DNA from: Weizmannia acidilactici
Lineage (GTDB): Bacteria > Bacillota > Bacilli > Bacillales > Bacillaceae_C
Reading direction: 5' to 3'
DNA length: 64,000 nucleotides
NCBI RefSeq assembly: GCF_008974225.1
Contig: NZ_BKZR01000001.1
Span: 92,305-156,304 of the forward strand
Shown here: positions 43,533 to 51,599 of the stretch, piece after piece
Numbering within the stretch: position 1 is the first letter of the stretch
How the letters are laid out: the number at the start of each line of letters is the position of its first letter
The notes under the pieces: model-generated
What the model was told of the DNA's origin: nothing
The model's database searches: none
Seen by the model: only the letters and a program-made list of their open reading frames with translations
Translations under genes and position numbers: made by a program

Positions 43533-43710
43533 CTATCATAATACCTGCCTATCATTTGTGATCAACCCTTATTATATAGTATAAATGGACCAAATGTGAA
43601 GCAGGATTTTTGTATTATGGGAATTTTTACAAAAAAGTTTGGACGGCACCATTTTGGGGCACTTTTTCCAGCATTAACAGCCGCAACCCGAAAAGGCTGC
43701 TGCAGCTTGT

Positions 43711-44331
43711 TTAATTGGGCGGTCTTGTGGAGGTTCCTTGAATGGCCTCGTGTATGCTCCTCACTTCTTTAAATAGCGCATGCCGGTCCACTTTTAAGCT
43801 TTCGATGATTTCTTGTGGATCATTCCCGCTGCGGTGCATCTTCATGACTGTATCCAGATTTTTATGCCCCAGCTTGGCCAACGCCGATGCTAGAATAAGA
43901 AAGTGGCGGTCTTCTTCACGCCGAGCATATTTTTCAATATCTGCCCGGCTTCTTCCGTTATACTGGGCTAGATACCGGATGATGTTTTCTTTGTTTGCCG
44001 CATAAAAATGTTCTTTTGCCTCATGGTGTTCGGCCCGGATTTTTCCAACGTCCACGCCGAAGTGTGTAGCGGTTTCTTTCCATGATTTGTGTTTTTTATA
44101 GTATTGCAGGACTGCCTCCATTTTTTTGCCGCTATGTTCGGCGATGAAGGCGGCATGGTAAACCTCTTTTTTGGTGTATCCCTCCTGCAACCATTTCTGC
44201 ATATTTTGAACCGGCGCCATTTGGTGATGGGTGTAAGGCTTTCCGCCGTGCTGGGCGTATGCGGAAGGTACGGCAAAAAATGCCAATATCAAAATAGCGG
44301 TCAAGCCTGTCCATGTTTGTTTTCTATTCAT
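43711..44331 (-). CDS. Secreted protein with duplicated helical repeat, unknown function
   Basis: 206 aa, with AAGGAGGG nine bases before the ATG. A clear signal peptide (residues 1-26, ending PSAYA-QHGG) predicts secretion. The mature part is helical, and two segments align: residues about 58-106 (AAFIAEHSGKKMEAVLQYYK, then ETATHFGVDVGKI) and about 146-194 (LASALAKLGHKNLDTVMKMH, then EIIESLKVDRHAL). It is His- and Lys-rich. I do not recognise the family. It is the largest gene of the accessory island between mutL and hfq. Confidence 0.8.
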   Translation of the reverse strand: MNRKQTWTGLTAILILAFFAVPSAYAQHGGKPYTHHQMAPVQNMQKWLQEGYTKKEVYHAAFIAEHSGKKMEAVLQYYKKHKSWKETATHFGVDVGKIRAEHHEAKEHFYAANKENIIRYLAQYNGRSRADIEKYARREEDRHFLILASALAKLGHKNLDTVMKMHRSGNDPQEIIESLKVDRHALFKEVRSIHEAIQGTSTRPPN

Positions 44332-44490
44332 CTAAAAATACCCTCCTTTTTTTAATTTATGCCTGAATAGTTTTCCCTTTCCCCTGCTTTCTATGACCGC
44401 TGGAAGGAAATGAATAAAATTTATTCAGAAGGGGAAAATATATAAATGTTCTGTTTGAATGCTTTATGGTAGGATAAAGAAAGGGATGTT

Positions 44491-45195
44491 CCCTTTTCGG
44501 TTGCCGAGTTTCAGCAATTGGTGCGGGGAAAAATTTATCGAAATTGCATCCCGGGGCAAATTGCCCATGATTGTCGGCGGCACTGGGCTTTACATACAAT
44601 CGGTTTTATATGATTATCGTTTTTCGGACATTTCCGGCGACGCTAAATACCGCAGGGAGCTGGAATTACTGGCGGAGCGGGAAGGGGCCGGGATGCTCTA
44701 CAAGATGCTGGAAGAACTCGATCCGGAAACCGCCGGCAAGATCCATCCGCACAATGTAAGAAGAGTGATCTGGGCGCTGGAAATATACCATTTTTCCGGC
44801 AAAATGATGCATGAATACCGCAAGGAGCAAAAAGAGGAGATGTTGTATGATGCCGCTTTGGTCGGCCTCACACTGGAAAGGGAAAAATTGTACGCGCGCA
44901 TTAATCAACGGGTCGATAAAATGATTGAACAGGGATTAATAGCCGAAGTGGAAAAATTGCTGGCCAACATTTGCGCGGTGCCCAGTCAATCCAGGCGATC
45001 GGCTACAAAGAGCTGTATGATTATTTTGATGGGCTCATAACCCTTGATGAGGCGATAGCCCGGTTAAAACAAAATACGCGGCGTTTTGCGAAAAGGCAGC
45101 TTACCTGGTTCCGCAACAAAATGGAGATTGAATGGTTTGATATAACAAACGAGGCCGAAAAGGAAAAAAGTTTGAAGAAATTTCCGCTTTTATAG
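44491..45195 (+). pseudogene. miaA: tRNA dimethylallyltransferase MiaA, 5'-truncated and frameshifted
   Basis: MiaA sequence begins abruptly with PFSVAEFQQLVR, changes frame near 44528 to EKFIEIASRGKLPMIVGGTG, and continues to EVEKLLANI. It changes frame again near 44975 to LRGAQSIQAIGYKELYDYFD, and ends at 45195. About 95 N-terminal residues, including the P-loop (GPTAVGKT in intact MiaA), are absent, and the bases upstream show no trace of them. The rest remains clearly similar, so decay is recent. Position directly before hfq is the normal miaA site. Confidence 0.92.
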
Positions 45196-45225
45196 CAGGA
45201 AAGCTACAAATAAAATCGAATAGTT

Positions 45226-45231
45226 TATAAT
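45226..45231 (+). promoter_or_regulatory. -10 element of an hfq promoter
   Basis: TATAAT 26 bases before the hfq ATG, with a weak -35 (GCTACA at 45203-45208, 17 bases upstream). It would allow hfq expression independent of the broken miaA. Confidence 0.45.
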
Positions 45232-45257
45232 GGAGAGAAAGAGGAGGAGGATGCGAG

Positions 45258-45485
45258 ATGAACAAGGCCATCAATATTCAGGACCAGTATTTGAATCAAT
45301 TGCGGAAAGACGGTACCGTTGTTACGGTCTTTTTGATGAATGGGTTCCAGCTTCGTGGCCAGGTAAAAGGATTTGATAATTTTACGGTTCTGATTGAGAC
45401 GGACGGCAAGCAGCAGCTTGTTTTTAAACACGCCATTTCTACGTTCCAGCCGCAAAAAAATGTTCAGATCAATTTTGAAGAATAA
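45258..45485 (+). CDS. hfq: RNA chaperone Hfq
   Basis: 75 aa, with GAGGAGGAGG upstream. Sm1 motif region (NQLRKDGTVVTVFLMNGFQL, RGQVKGFDNFTVLIE) and Sm2 motif (LVFKHAISTFQP) are complete. It forms a hexameric ring that binds small RNAs and A-rich sequences. It is followed by a GC-rich terminator. Confidence 0.97.
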   Translation: MNKAINIQDQYLNQLRKDGTVVTVFLMNGFQLRGQVKGFDNFTVLIETDGKQQLVFKHAISTFQPQKNVQINFEE

Positions 45486-45495
45486 ATGGAAATAA

Positions 45496-45521
45496 TTGCC
45501 CGGCGGCCGCCGGGCATTTTT
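45496..45521. terminator. Bidirectional terminator between hfq and the 66-aa gene
   Basis: A perfect palindrome GCCCGGCGGCCGCCGGGC (45498-45515) followed by ATTTTTAA. It serves hfq on + and possibly the convergent small gene on -. Confidence 0.85.
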
Positions 45522-45720
45522 AATATGCCCCGCGTACTGTTTTGCTTATTATGTGCATAAACTGGTACAGATGATTTATTTCTTGGGAAAGCGCAAAAAC
45601 CGACAAAATCCCCCGTAAACCCCCAATCTCTGTTTTTGCTTCTGGATCCATACTCTTCGGGAAAAACAGGGTATACCTGGGCGGTTTTGCAAATATTTCC
45701 TGCACTTGGGCATTTGTCAC
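45520..45720 (-). CDS. Hypothetical 66-aa protein
   Basis: Unrecognised. ATG 45720 is preceded by GGGAGTG. The product reads MTNAQVQEIFAKPPRYTLFF, then PKSMDPEAKTEIGGLRGILS, and ends in a helical HLYQFMHIISKTVRGAY. The composition is protein-like, and it is preferable to the overlapping frame 45464-45733. It is convergent with hfq and divergent from spoVK, from which it is separated by 50 bases. Confidence 0.6.
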   Translation of the reverse strand: MTNAQVQEIFAKPPRYTLFFPKSMDPEAKTEIGGLRGILSVFALSQEINHLYQFMHIISKTVRGAY

Positions 45721-45770
45721 ACTCCCGGCCCAATTCGCGTATATTGTGTGTAGATTGCGAGGTGGCGGTT

Positions 45771-46712
45771 ATGGATCAACCGATTCGTATGAAAAATAAT
45801 GGTCAAATTAATATTGTCCTGAATGCGGGCCAAAGGGAGGCCGTGATTCCCCAGCCGAAAAAAGAAATAACCAAAAAGGATTTATCAGCGGAACACGAAA
45901 TTTTAAAAGAAATCGAAGATGAGCTAGGCGCACTGGTGGGGATGGAAGAGATCAAGAAAATGGTGAAGGAAGTTTATGCCTGGATCTACATTAACAAAAA
46001 AAGGGAAGCGGCAGGGTTAAAGACGGGCAAACAGGCATTACACATGATGTTTAAAGGTAACCCCGGTACAGGGAAAACGACTGTTGCCCGTTTAATCGGG
46101 AAATTATTCCATAAAATGAATGTGCTGTCAAAGGGGCATTTGATTGAAGCAGAAAGGGCAGACCTTGTCGGGGAATATATCGGCCATACGGCGCAAAAAA
46201 CGAGGGATTTGATCAAAAAAGCAATCGGCGGCATTTTATTTATAGATGAAGCCTACTCACTCGGACGCGGCGGTGAAAAGGACTTTGGCAAAGAAGCAAT
46301 CGACACTCTTGTAAAACATATGGAAGACAAGCAGCATGAATTTATTTTAATTTTGGCCGGCTATTCGAATGAAATGGACTATTTTTTAAGCTTGAATCCG
46401 GGGCTCCATTCGCGGTTTCCGATCGTGTTCAATTTCCCCGACTATACGGTTGATGAATTAATGGATATCGGGAAAAGAATGCTGAAAGAAAAAGAGTATA
46501 CGCTCAGCATTGATGCGGAGAGAAAGCTTCGCGACCATCTTGCTTTTGTCAAAACAACGAGCAACCCGGCCAGTTTCTCTAACGGGCGGTATGTCCGGAA
46601 CGTCATTGAAAAATCGGTGCGGGCCCAGGCCATGCGGCTTTTGATGCAGGCCACATATGACCGCCATGAGTTGATGACGCTCCGCAGCAGCGACCTCGTT
46701 TTTCCGGACTGA
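45771..46712 (+). CDS. spoVK: Stage V sporulation protein K (AAA+ ATPase)
   Basis: 313 aa from ATG 45771, preceded by GAGGTGGCGG; the longer frame to 45636 has no support. AAA+ motifs: Walker A GNPGTGKTT near residue 96, Walker B ILFIDEA, sensor region EFILILAGY, and arginine finger region NPGLHSRFP, in the CbxX/CfxQ subfamily. SpoVK acts late in spore maturation. It lies downstream of hfq, as in B. subtilis, but cwlC and nrd genes are absent between them. Confidence 0.94.
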   Translation: MDQPIRMKNNGQINIVLNAGQREAVIPQPKKEITKKDLSAEHEILKEIEDELGALVGMEEIKKMVKEVYAWIYINKKREAAGLKTGKQALHMMFKGNPGTGKTTVARLIGKLFHKMNVLSKGHLIEAERADLVGEYIGHTAQKTRDLIKKAIGGILFIDEAYSLGRGGEKDFGKEAIDTLVKHMEDKQHEFILILAGYSNEMDYFLSLNPGLHSRFPIVFNFPDYTVDELMDIGKRMLKEKEYTLSIDAERKLRDHLAFVKTTSNPASFSNGRYVRNVIEKSVRAQAMRLLMQATYDRHELMTLRSSDLVFPD

Positions 46713-46718
46713 CATACC

Positions 46719-46757
46719 GGGCGCCACCTGCGGCTTGCTGCATGGTGCCTTTTTTGC
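46719..46757 (+). terminator. Probable terminator after spoVK
   Basis: An imperfect stem joins GGCGCCACC and GGTGCC, with internal GC pairs, followed by six T. Confidence 0.55.
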
Positions 46758-46837
46758 TGTATTGGCGGTTACTGTTGATCACCATAGAAGCAGCGGGCCC
46801 GTTCGAAAGAAGGAAAGCTGCTGTCTGTTTTAAAAAG

Positions 46838-46846
46838 TGATACAAT
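46838..46846 (+). promoter_or_regulatory. Extended -10 promoter of ynbB
   Basis: TGATACAAT fits the extended -10, giving a leader of about 110 bases before ynbB. Confidence 0.5.
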
Positions 46847-46901
46847 CTTAAGGGAGCTTATTTTTAAGGAAGAAGCAGAGACATACCAATGCAGTGGTTA
46901 T

Positions 46902-46930
46902 GTGCTCCCGGGGCACCCGGTTTTGGGTGC
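46902..46930 (+). promoter_or_regulatory. Mutually exclusive hairpins in the ynbB leader
   Basis: GTGC-CCCGGG-GCAC (46902-46916) and the perfect GCACCC/GGGTGC hairpin (46913-46930) share the GCAC segment, so only one can form. No T run follows. This could influence translation of ynbB, 35 bases downstream. Confidence 0.35.
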
Positions 46931-46964
46931 GTTGGAACAATATAAAAATAGAAAGGTGTACAAT

Positions 46965-48227
46965 ATGTTTCAGTATTTAAAACACGGCGCGAAACTCCAG
47001 CCGGTTGCGGAAGAAGTCGAACGACAAATACGGCCGGTCCACGAAGCGATCGAAAGGCGGGCGGAAACAAACCAGTTCCGGGTTCTGCAAAGTTTTCAAA
47101 AGCACCGGGTCAGCGATACGCATTTTTACCCGTCAACCGGATACGGCTATGATGACATCGGCAGGGATACGCTGGAAGAAATTTATGCCGATGTATTCGG
47201 CGCGGAAGCCGGTCTTGTCCGCCCGCAGATCATTTCCGGCACGCATGCGATTACCATTGCGCTTTTCGGTATCCTCCGCCCGGGGGATGAACTGTTATAC
47301 ATAACAGGAAAACCTTATGATACGCTGGATGAAATTACAGGCATACGCGGCAATGGAAGCGGCTCGCTGAAAGAGTTTAACATAATATTTAATTATGTAA
47401 ACTTAAAAGAAGGCGACAATGTCGATTTTGAAGCGGTGAAAAAAGCGATCAACCCGAATACAAAAATGGTCGCCATCCAGCGTTCAAAAGGATATGCAAC
47501 GAGGCCGTCATTTTCCGTGGGTGAAATCGGGGAGATGGTCCGTTTTGTGAAAGAAATCAAGCCGGATGTTATCGTGTTTGTCGACAACTGTTACGGCGAA
47601 TTTGTGGAAGAAAAAGAGCCATGCCATGTCGGCGCCGATCTGTTGGCCGGTTCGCTTATCAAAAACCCGGGCGGCGGGCTCGCCAAAACCGGCGGCTATA
47701 TTGTCGGGAAGAAAAAGTGGGTCGATGCCTGTAGCTATCGGATGACTTCCCCCGGCATCGGCCGTGAAGCAGGTGCGTCGCTGTACAGCCTGCTGGAAAT
47801 GTACCAGGGATTCTTTTTGGCGCCGCATGTCGTCGCTGAGGCGTTAAAAGGCGCGGTGTTTACTTCGGCGATGCTCGAAAAATTTGGGATGAATACCCAT
47901 CCGAAATGGAATGCGCGCCGGACAGATCTCATCCAGTCTGTCGAATTCGGGGATCCGGATAAAATGGTGGCATTCTGCCAGGCTGTCCAATCCGCCTCAC
48001 CGGTCAATTCGTATGTGACGCCGTATCCGAGTTATATGCCGGGTTATGAGGACGATGTAATTATGGCGGCCGGCACGTTTATCCAGGGGGCAAGCATTGA
48101 ATTGTCCGCCGACGGTCCGCTCCGCCCGCCGTATACCGCTTATGTGCAGGGAGGGCTGACATATGCGCATGTCAAAATGGCCGTATTGCTGGCGTTGGAC
48201 CGGATGATGGAGCACAATCTCGTCTAG
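46965..48227 (+). CDS. ynbB: PLP-dependent YnbB family protein (methionine gamma-lyase-like)
   Basis: 420 aa from ATG 46965 behind GAAAGGTG. It is a fold-type I PLP enzyme (aluminium-resistance/methionine gamma-lyase family): HFYPSTGYGYDDIGRDTLEE, SGTHAITIALFGILRPGDE, VFVDNCYGEF with the PLP aspartate, and SLIKNPGGGLAKTGGY around the lysine. Substrate is not established. In B. subtilis it lies before glnRA, which are not found here. Confidence 0.92.
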   Translation: MFQYLKHGAKLQPVAEEVERQIRPVHEAIERRAETNQFRVLQSFQKHRVSDTHFYPSTGYGYDDIGRDTLEEIYADVFGAEAGLVRPQIISGTHAITIALFGILRPGDELLYITGKPYDTLDEITGIRGNGSGSLKEFNIIFNYVNLKEGDNVDFEAVKKAINPNTKMVAIQRSKGYATRPSFSVGEIGEMVRFVKEIKPDVIVFVDNCYGEFVEEKEPCHVGADLLAGSLIKNPGGGLAKTGGYIVGKKKWVDACSYRMTSPGIGREAGASLYSLLEMYQGFFLAPHVVAEALKGAVFTSAMLEKFGMNTHPKWNARRTDLIQSVEFGDPDKMVAFCQAVQSASPVNSYVTPYPSYMPGYEDDVIMAAGTFIQGASIELSADGPLRPPYTAYVQGGLTYAHVKMAVLLALDRMMEHNLV

Positions 48228-48256
48228 CATTTTTCCAATGCCGCAGGGTTCCAGCA

Positions 48257-48265
48257 TGTTATAAT
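48257..48265 (+). promoter_or_regulatory. Extended -10 promoter of ypcP
   Basis: TGTTATAAT, a perfect extended -10, 29 bases before the ypcP start. Confidence 0.6.
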
Positions 48266-48293
48266 AAAAAATGACGTCATAAGAGGTGATCAT

Positions 48294-49193
48294 ATGGATG
48301 AAAGGCCGCGTTTGCTTTTAATAGACGGGATGGCGCTTCTTTTCCGCGCTTTTTATGCCACGGCGGTAACCGGTCAGTATATGGTAAATTCAAAGGGTAT
48401 GCCGACAAACGGTGTGCAGGGTTTCCTGCGCCATTTGCTGCTCGCTTTTGAAAATAAAAAGCCGACGCATGTTGCGGTCTGCTGGGATATGGGGAGTAAA
48501 ACATTCCGGAATGAGATGTTCGGCGGCTATAAGGCGAACCGGGAAGCGCCGCCTGTTGAGATGATTCCGCAATTTGACATTGCGAAAGAAACGGTGGAAG
48601 CTTTCGAAATACCGAATGTCGGCGTGAGCGGGTATGAAGCGGATGACTGCCTCGGTACACTTGCGAAGCGGTTCCAGGAAGACGCTGATGTATCGATCTT
48701 AACCGGCGATCGCGATATGTTGCAGTTGCTTGACGACCATATCGAAGTCCATCTTCTTCAAAAAGGGTATGGAAATTATAAAAGTTATACAAAAGACGCT
48801 TTTACCGCAGAGTATGGGGTGACGCCGCGCCAGTTTATTGATGTAAAGGCGCTGATGGGCGATATGAGCGATGGTTATCCAGGTGTAAAAGGGATCGGCG
48901 AAAAAACGGCGTTCAAACTGATTGGCCAATATGGCAGTGTTGGCGGTATTTTGGAACATCTCGGGGACCTTACGACATCGCAGCGTAAAAAAATTGAAGC
49001 AGATCTCGATATGCTGCATCTTTCCCGGAAACTTGCTGAAATCCATTGCAATGTGCCGGTGGCGTTTTCCTTGGAAGAAGCACGGTTCGGCCGGATCCCG
49101 GAAACGTTTATGCAACTGATTGATGAACTTGAACTGAAAACGGTGAAACGCCATTTGATTACCGCCGGAATGAATACGAGCTTAATTTCTTAA
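48294..49193 (+). CDS. ypcP: 5'-3' exonuclease YpcP
   Basis: 299 aa, with AGAGGTGATC upstream. It has the PIN-like 5' nuclease domain of the FEN family, homologous to the N-terminal domain of DNA polymerase I: LLLIDGMALLFRAFYA, YEADDCLGTLA, ILTGDRDMLQL, and the helix-hairpin-helix DMSDGYPGVKGIGEKTA. The metal-binding aspartates are present. It probably removes RNA primers. It marks the start of the ypcP-ypmS block. Confidence 0.94.
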   Translation: MDERPRLLLIDGMALLFRAFYATAVTGQYMVNSKGMPTNGVQGFLRHLLLAFENKKPTHVAVCWDMGSKTFRNEMFGGYKANREAPPVEMIPQFDIAKETVEAFEIPNVGVSGYEADDCLGTLAKRFQEDADVSILTGDRDMLQLLDDHIEVHLLQKGYGNYKSYTKDAFTAEYGVTPRQFIDVKALMGDMSDGYPGVKGIGEKTAFKLIGQYGSVGGILEHLGDLTTSQRKKIEADLDMLHLSRKLAEIHCNVPVAFSLEEARFGRIPETFMQLIDELELKTVKRHLITAGMNTSLIS

Positions 49194-49286
49194 AAGGCAG
49201 TCCTGTGCGTATTGATGCTGGTAGCCGTAGAATTTGCCGCGTATGGATTTCGCTTATTATGAACAATATGCGGCAATAAAACTGAA

Positions 49287-49323
49287 GGAAAAACAGCATT
49301 CAAATCCTGAACGCTGTTTTTCC
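49287..49323. terminator. Bidirectional terminator between ypcP and sspL
   Basis: Perfect 11-bp stem GGAAAAACAGC/GCTGTTTTTCC with a 15-base loop, lying between the convergent genes ypcP and sspL. T/A tracts are part of the arms. Confidence 0.8.
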
Positions 49324-49338
49324 GTACAAAAAGTGCCC

Positions 49339-49479
49339 TTAAATTCTCGTATTCGACTTTTTTGCACGGTTTTCAAGCTGCGTTTTCGGGTCCGGAGCGA
49401 AACCCGCATCTTGCGCAATGCCCTGCGGTGTTACGGAATTTGCCGTTTTTCCGAGGTTCAGGTTATTTTTCTTTACCAT
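49339..49479 (-). CDS. sspL: Small acid-soluble spore protein L
   Basis: 46 aa, too short for a standard ORF cut-off. The ATG at 49479 follows GGGGTGATAAG. The product MVKKNNLNLGKTANSVTPQG, then IAQDAGFAPDPKTQLENRAK and KSNTRI, matches SspL of B. subtilis in the TPQG block and the DPKT-LE-RAKKSNT end. It is a minor forespore protein. Its position beside ypcP is conserved. The 93-aa frame on the opposite strand is its shadow. Confidence 0.88.
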   Translation of the reverse strand: MVKKNNLNLGKTANSVTPQGIAQDAGFAPDPKTQLENRAKKSNTRI

Positions 49480-49577
49480 CTTATCACCCCAAGCATTAGG
49501 ATGCCCAACTTTTAGGGTAAGTTTTCACCACGCCGGCTAACAAAAAATGTTCGATAAATGCAATGGAGGAAAAACAG

Positions 49578-49847
49578 ATGTCTTTAGGGGAATATCTTTT
49601 ATTTTTAAAGGGTAAAGGATTTAAGTTTCAAAACGATGCCATCCATTTCATTTATTTCGGCAAACAGTACGCGAACGCGCCTGATGCGGTTGCCGAAGCG
49701 GCGGTCGAAATCACGCTGAAGGTGCAGAAAGCATTTGACGGCAGTTTTTATATTTCATTGCTTGAAACATTTAAACAGCATAAAGTGGGGACAAAAAAAG
49801 AAGCCTATGCCTGTATTGAAAGGTTCGGGCTTCTTGAAAAAATTTAA
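49578..49847 (+). CDS. DUF6123-like small protein
   Basis: 89 aa from ATG 49578 behind TGGAGGAAAA. The product (MSLGEYLLFLKGKGFKFQND, then AIHFIYFGKQYANAPDAVAE) is soluble and helical, and resembles the Bacillus DUF6123 family from memory. Function unknown. Its stop codon overlaps that of the convergent EamA transporter gene by four bases. Confidence 0.8.
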   Translation: MSLGEYLLFLKGKGFKFQNDAIHFIYFGKQYANAPDAVAEAAVEITLKVQKAFDGSFYISLLETFKQHKVGTKKEAYACIERFGLLEKI

Positions 49848-50767
49848 CTTTTTCCTTTGCTTCCGGCAAGCAGCGCTTTTTTCGTCTTGAAAACGTTCGG
49901 CAGCTCCGCAAGCACCATGCCTGCAAAAATGAACAGGCAGCCAAATTCAGCCAAAGGGGTAAGCCGTTCGTGTACCCAAAAAAATGAAGTCAGAGCAGCG
50001 AAAACCGGTTCCATGGTTAAAATGAGCGCAACCCTTGTCGGGGAAGTATAGCGCTGGGCGGCCGTCTGGATAAAAAAGGCTGCGGCTGTCGCTAAAAATG
50101 CAGTCACAAACAACGCAAAAACGGTTTTCGGGCTGAACAGGGTACGGGGTACGAGCGCGGCTTTCCAGTTTTCGAAAAAGATGGCTCCGATCCAGCTGAA
50201 TGCCGAAACCACCAGCAACTGAACGGTTGTAGCAAGCAAAGGTGATATTTGTTGGGCAAACCGGTCGGTGATGATGATATGAAAAGCAAACCCGACGGCA
50301 CATATCAATACAAGCAAGTCACCCGCAGACAGCCCTGACGCATCTTTGGCAGCCAATAAATAAAGGCCGCAGCCGGCAAATACGGATCCCGCTGCTGACA
50401 AGGCCCCCGGCCGTTTTTTGAGAAAAAAAACGGATAACAGCGGAACCATCACAACGCTTAGCCCGGTTATAAAACCCGCTTTTGCCGGGGTCGTGTACAA
50501 CAGGCCGACCGTTTGGAACGTATATCCGATAAACAGGCAGCATCCCAAAATGGCGCCGGCTGCAACCGATTTGCCAACACTTCCTTTTCCGCCTGCCCCT
50601 TTCCAAAAGGATACGGCGAGCAAAAACAGGCCGGCGAGCCCAAAGCGGACGGCATTAAAGATAAACGGCGGCAGCGATTGGATGGCATCTTGTACGACCA
50701 CAAATGTTGATCCCCATACAAAGGCGACAAATAAAAGTGCAATTTCGGAAAATCTTTTTTTATTCAA
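49844..50767 (-). CDS. EamA/DMT family transporter
   Basis: 307 aa from TTG 50767, preceded by AGGGGG. Ten membrane helices in two EamA repeats are evident (first repeat FVWGSTFVVVQDAIQSLPPF; second from about residue 150), with lysines at both ends in the cytoplasm. Substrate unknown; the family exports metabolites and amino acids. It interrupts the ypcP-sspL-ypeP neighbourhood on the opposite strand, so it may be an insertion relative to B. subtilis. Confidence 0.9.
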   Translation of the reverse strand: MNKKRFSEIALLFVAFVWGSTFVVVQDAIQSLPPFIFNAVRFGLAGLFLLAVSFWKGAGGKGSVGKSVAAGAILGCCLFIGYTFQTVGLLYTTPAKAGFITGLSVVMVPLLSVFFLKKRPGALSAAGSVFAGCGLYLLAAKDASGLSAGDLLVLICAVGFAFHIIITDRFAQQISPLLATTVQLLVVSAFSWIGAIFFENWKAALVPRTLFSPKTVFALFVTAFLATAAAFFIQTAAQRYTSPTRVALILTMEPVFAALTSFFWVHERLTPLAEFGCLFIFAGMVLAELPNVFKTKKALLAGSKGKS

Positions 50768-50924
50768 TGCTTATACCCCCTAAATGGTTTTAGCACTATG
50801 TATCATTTGGTTTTTTGTTCATTTTTGTTTATAAAGATGCAATTTTCGGCATAATTTAACTATAATCATTTATATAGGGCATGACAATAGGAATGCGCGT
50901 AAGTAATGGAGAAAGAGTGGTGAT

Positions 50925-51540
50925 ATGAATTTTTAAGAGCATTTGGCAATACAGGCCGCGTAACGGGCCGGTGCTCCTGTTTGAGTCGGAATGGGCAGAC
51001 GGGGAAACGATCAAAAGCATTATTTTGGAAATTCAAAAAAACTGCAAGACAGGCGCTTTGGCCGTCCACGATGAGATAGGGAATGGATGGGCCGCAAAAG
51101 TTGAAAAAAGAAATCAAAATGAAAACGGGGAATGTCACCATCTATTTTGACGGCAGGTTTGATCAAACAACAAACCGTGCAGGGATTGGGGTTGCTGTGT
51201 ATGATGAAAAATGTACCATGTGAGGGAAAAACGGATATTGGAGCTGAAACCGAACAGCGAAGCGAAATACGCGGCGCTTTATATTACTATCCGTAAAACG
51301 CATCCTGTTGCCGTAAGGGGTGACGTTCAAGGCGTGCTGATGCAATTGGTCTGGGAACTGTTATGACGAAGCTCACAACAGGTGGCTGGACAAAATTAAA
51401 GCGCTCGCTAAAAAACTTGGCATCAAGCCGGAATATGAACCGGTTCCGAGAAAACAAAAATAAAGAAGCGAATAAACTGGCGGGCCAGGCATTAAACGGC
51501 ACGTTCATCCACAGTCATGTTAAATTGGAACGACCAGAGA
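50925..51540 (+). pseudogene. ypeP: YpeP-like RNase H-fold protein, multiply frameshifted
   Basis: Similarity to the Bacillus YpeP/reverse-transcriptase-like (RNase H) family can be followed through changing frames: ESEWADGETIKSIILEIQKN; KLKKEIKMKTGNVTIYFDGR with FDQTTNRAGIGVAVYDEK; RILELKPNSEAKYAALYIT; RWLDKIKALAKKLGIKPEYE; NKEANKLAGQALNGTFIHS. At least five frame disruptions or stops separate these, and part of the centre is deleted. It sits directly before ypeQ, where the intact gene is expected. Confidence 0.85.
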
Positions 51541-51599
51541 AATTTATTTACGGGAAAAATTTTTTCGTATATACTGGGTTAGCAGAAAGGTAGGTTCAA

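Noticed and set aside
45464..45733. 89-aa minus-strand ORF overlapping the hfq terminator
   Set aside because: It runs through the GC-rich terminator into hfq; the 66-aa frame at 45520-45720 has a better start and composition.
49234..49515. 93-aa + strand ORF after ypcP
   Set aside because: It is the reverse strand of sspL and crosses the terminator; sspL has a ribosome binding site and family match.
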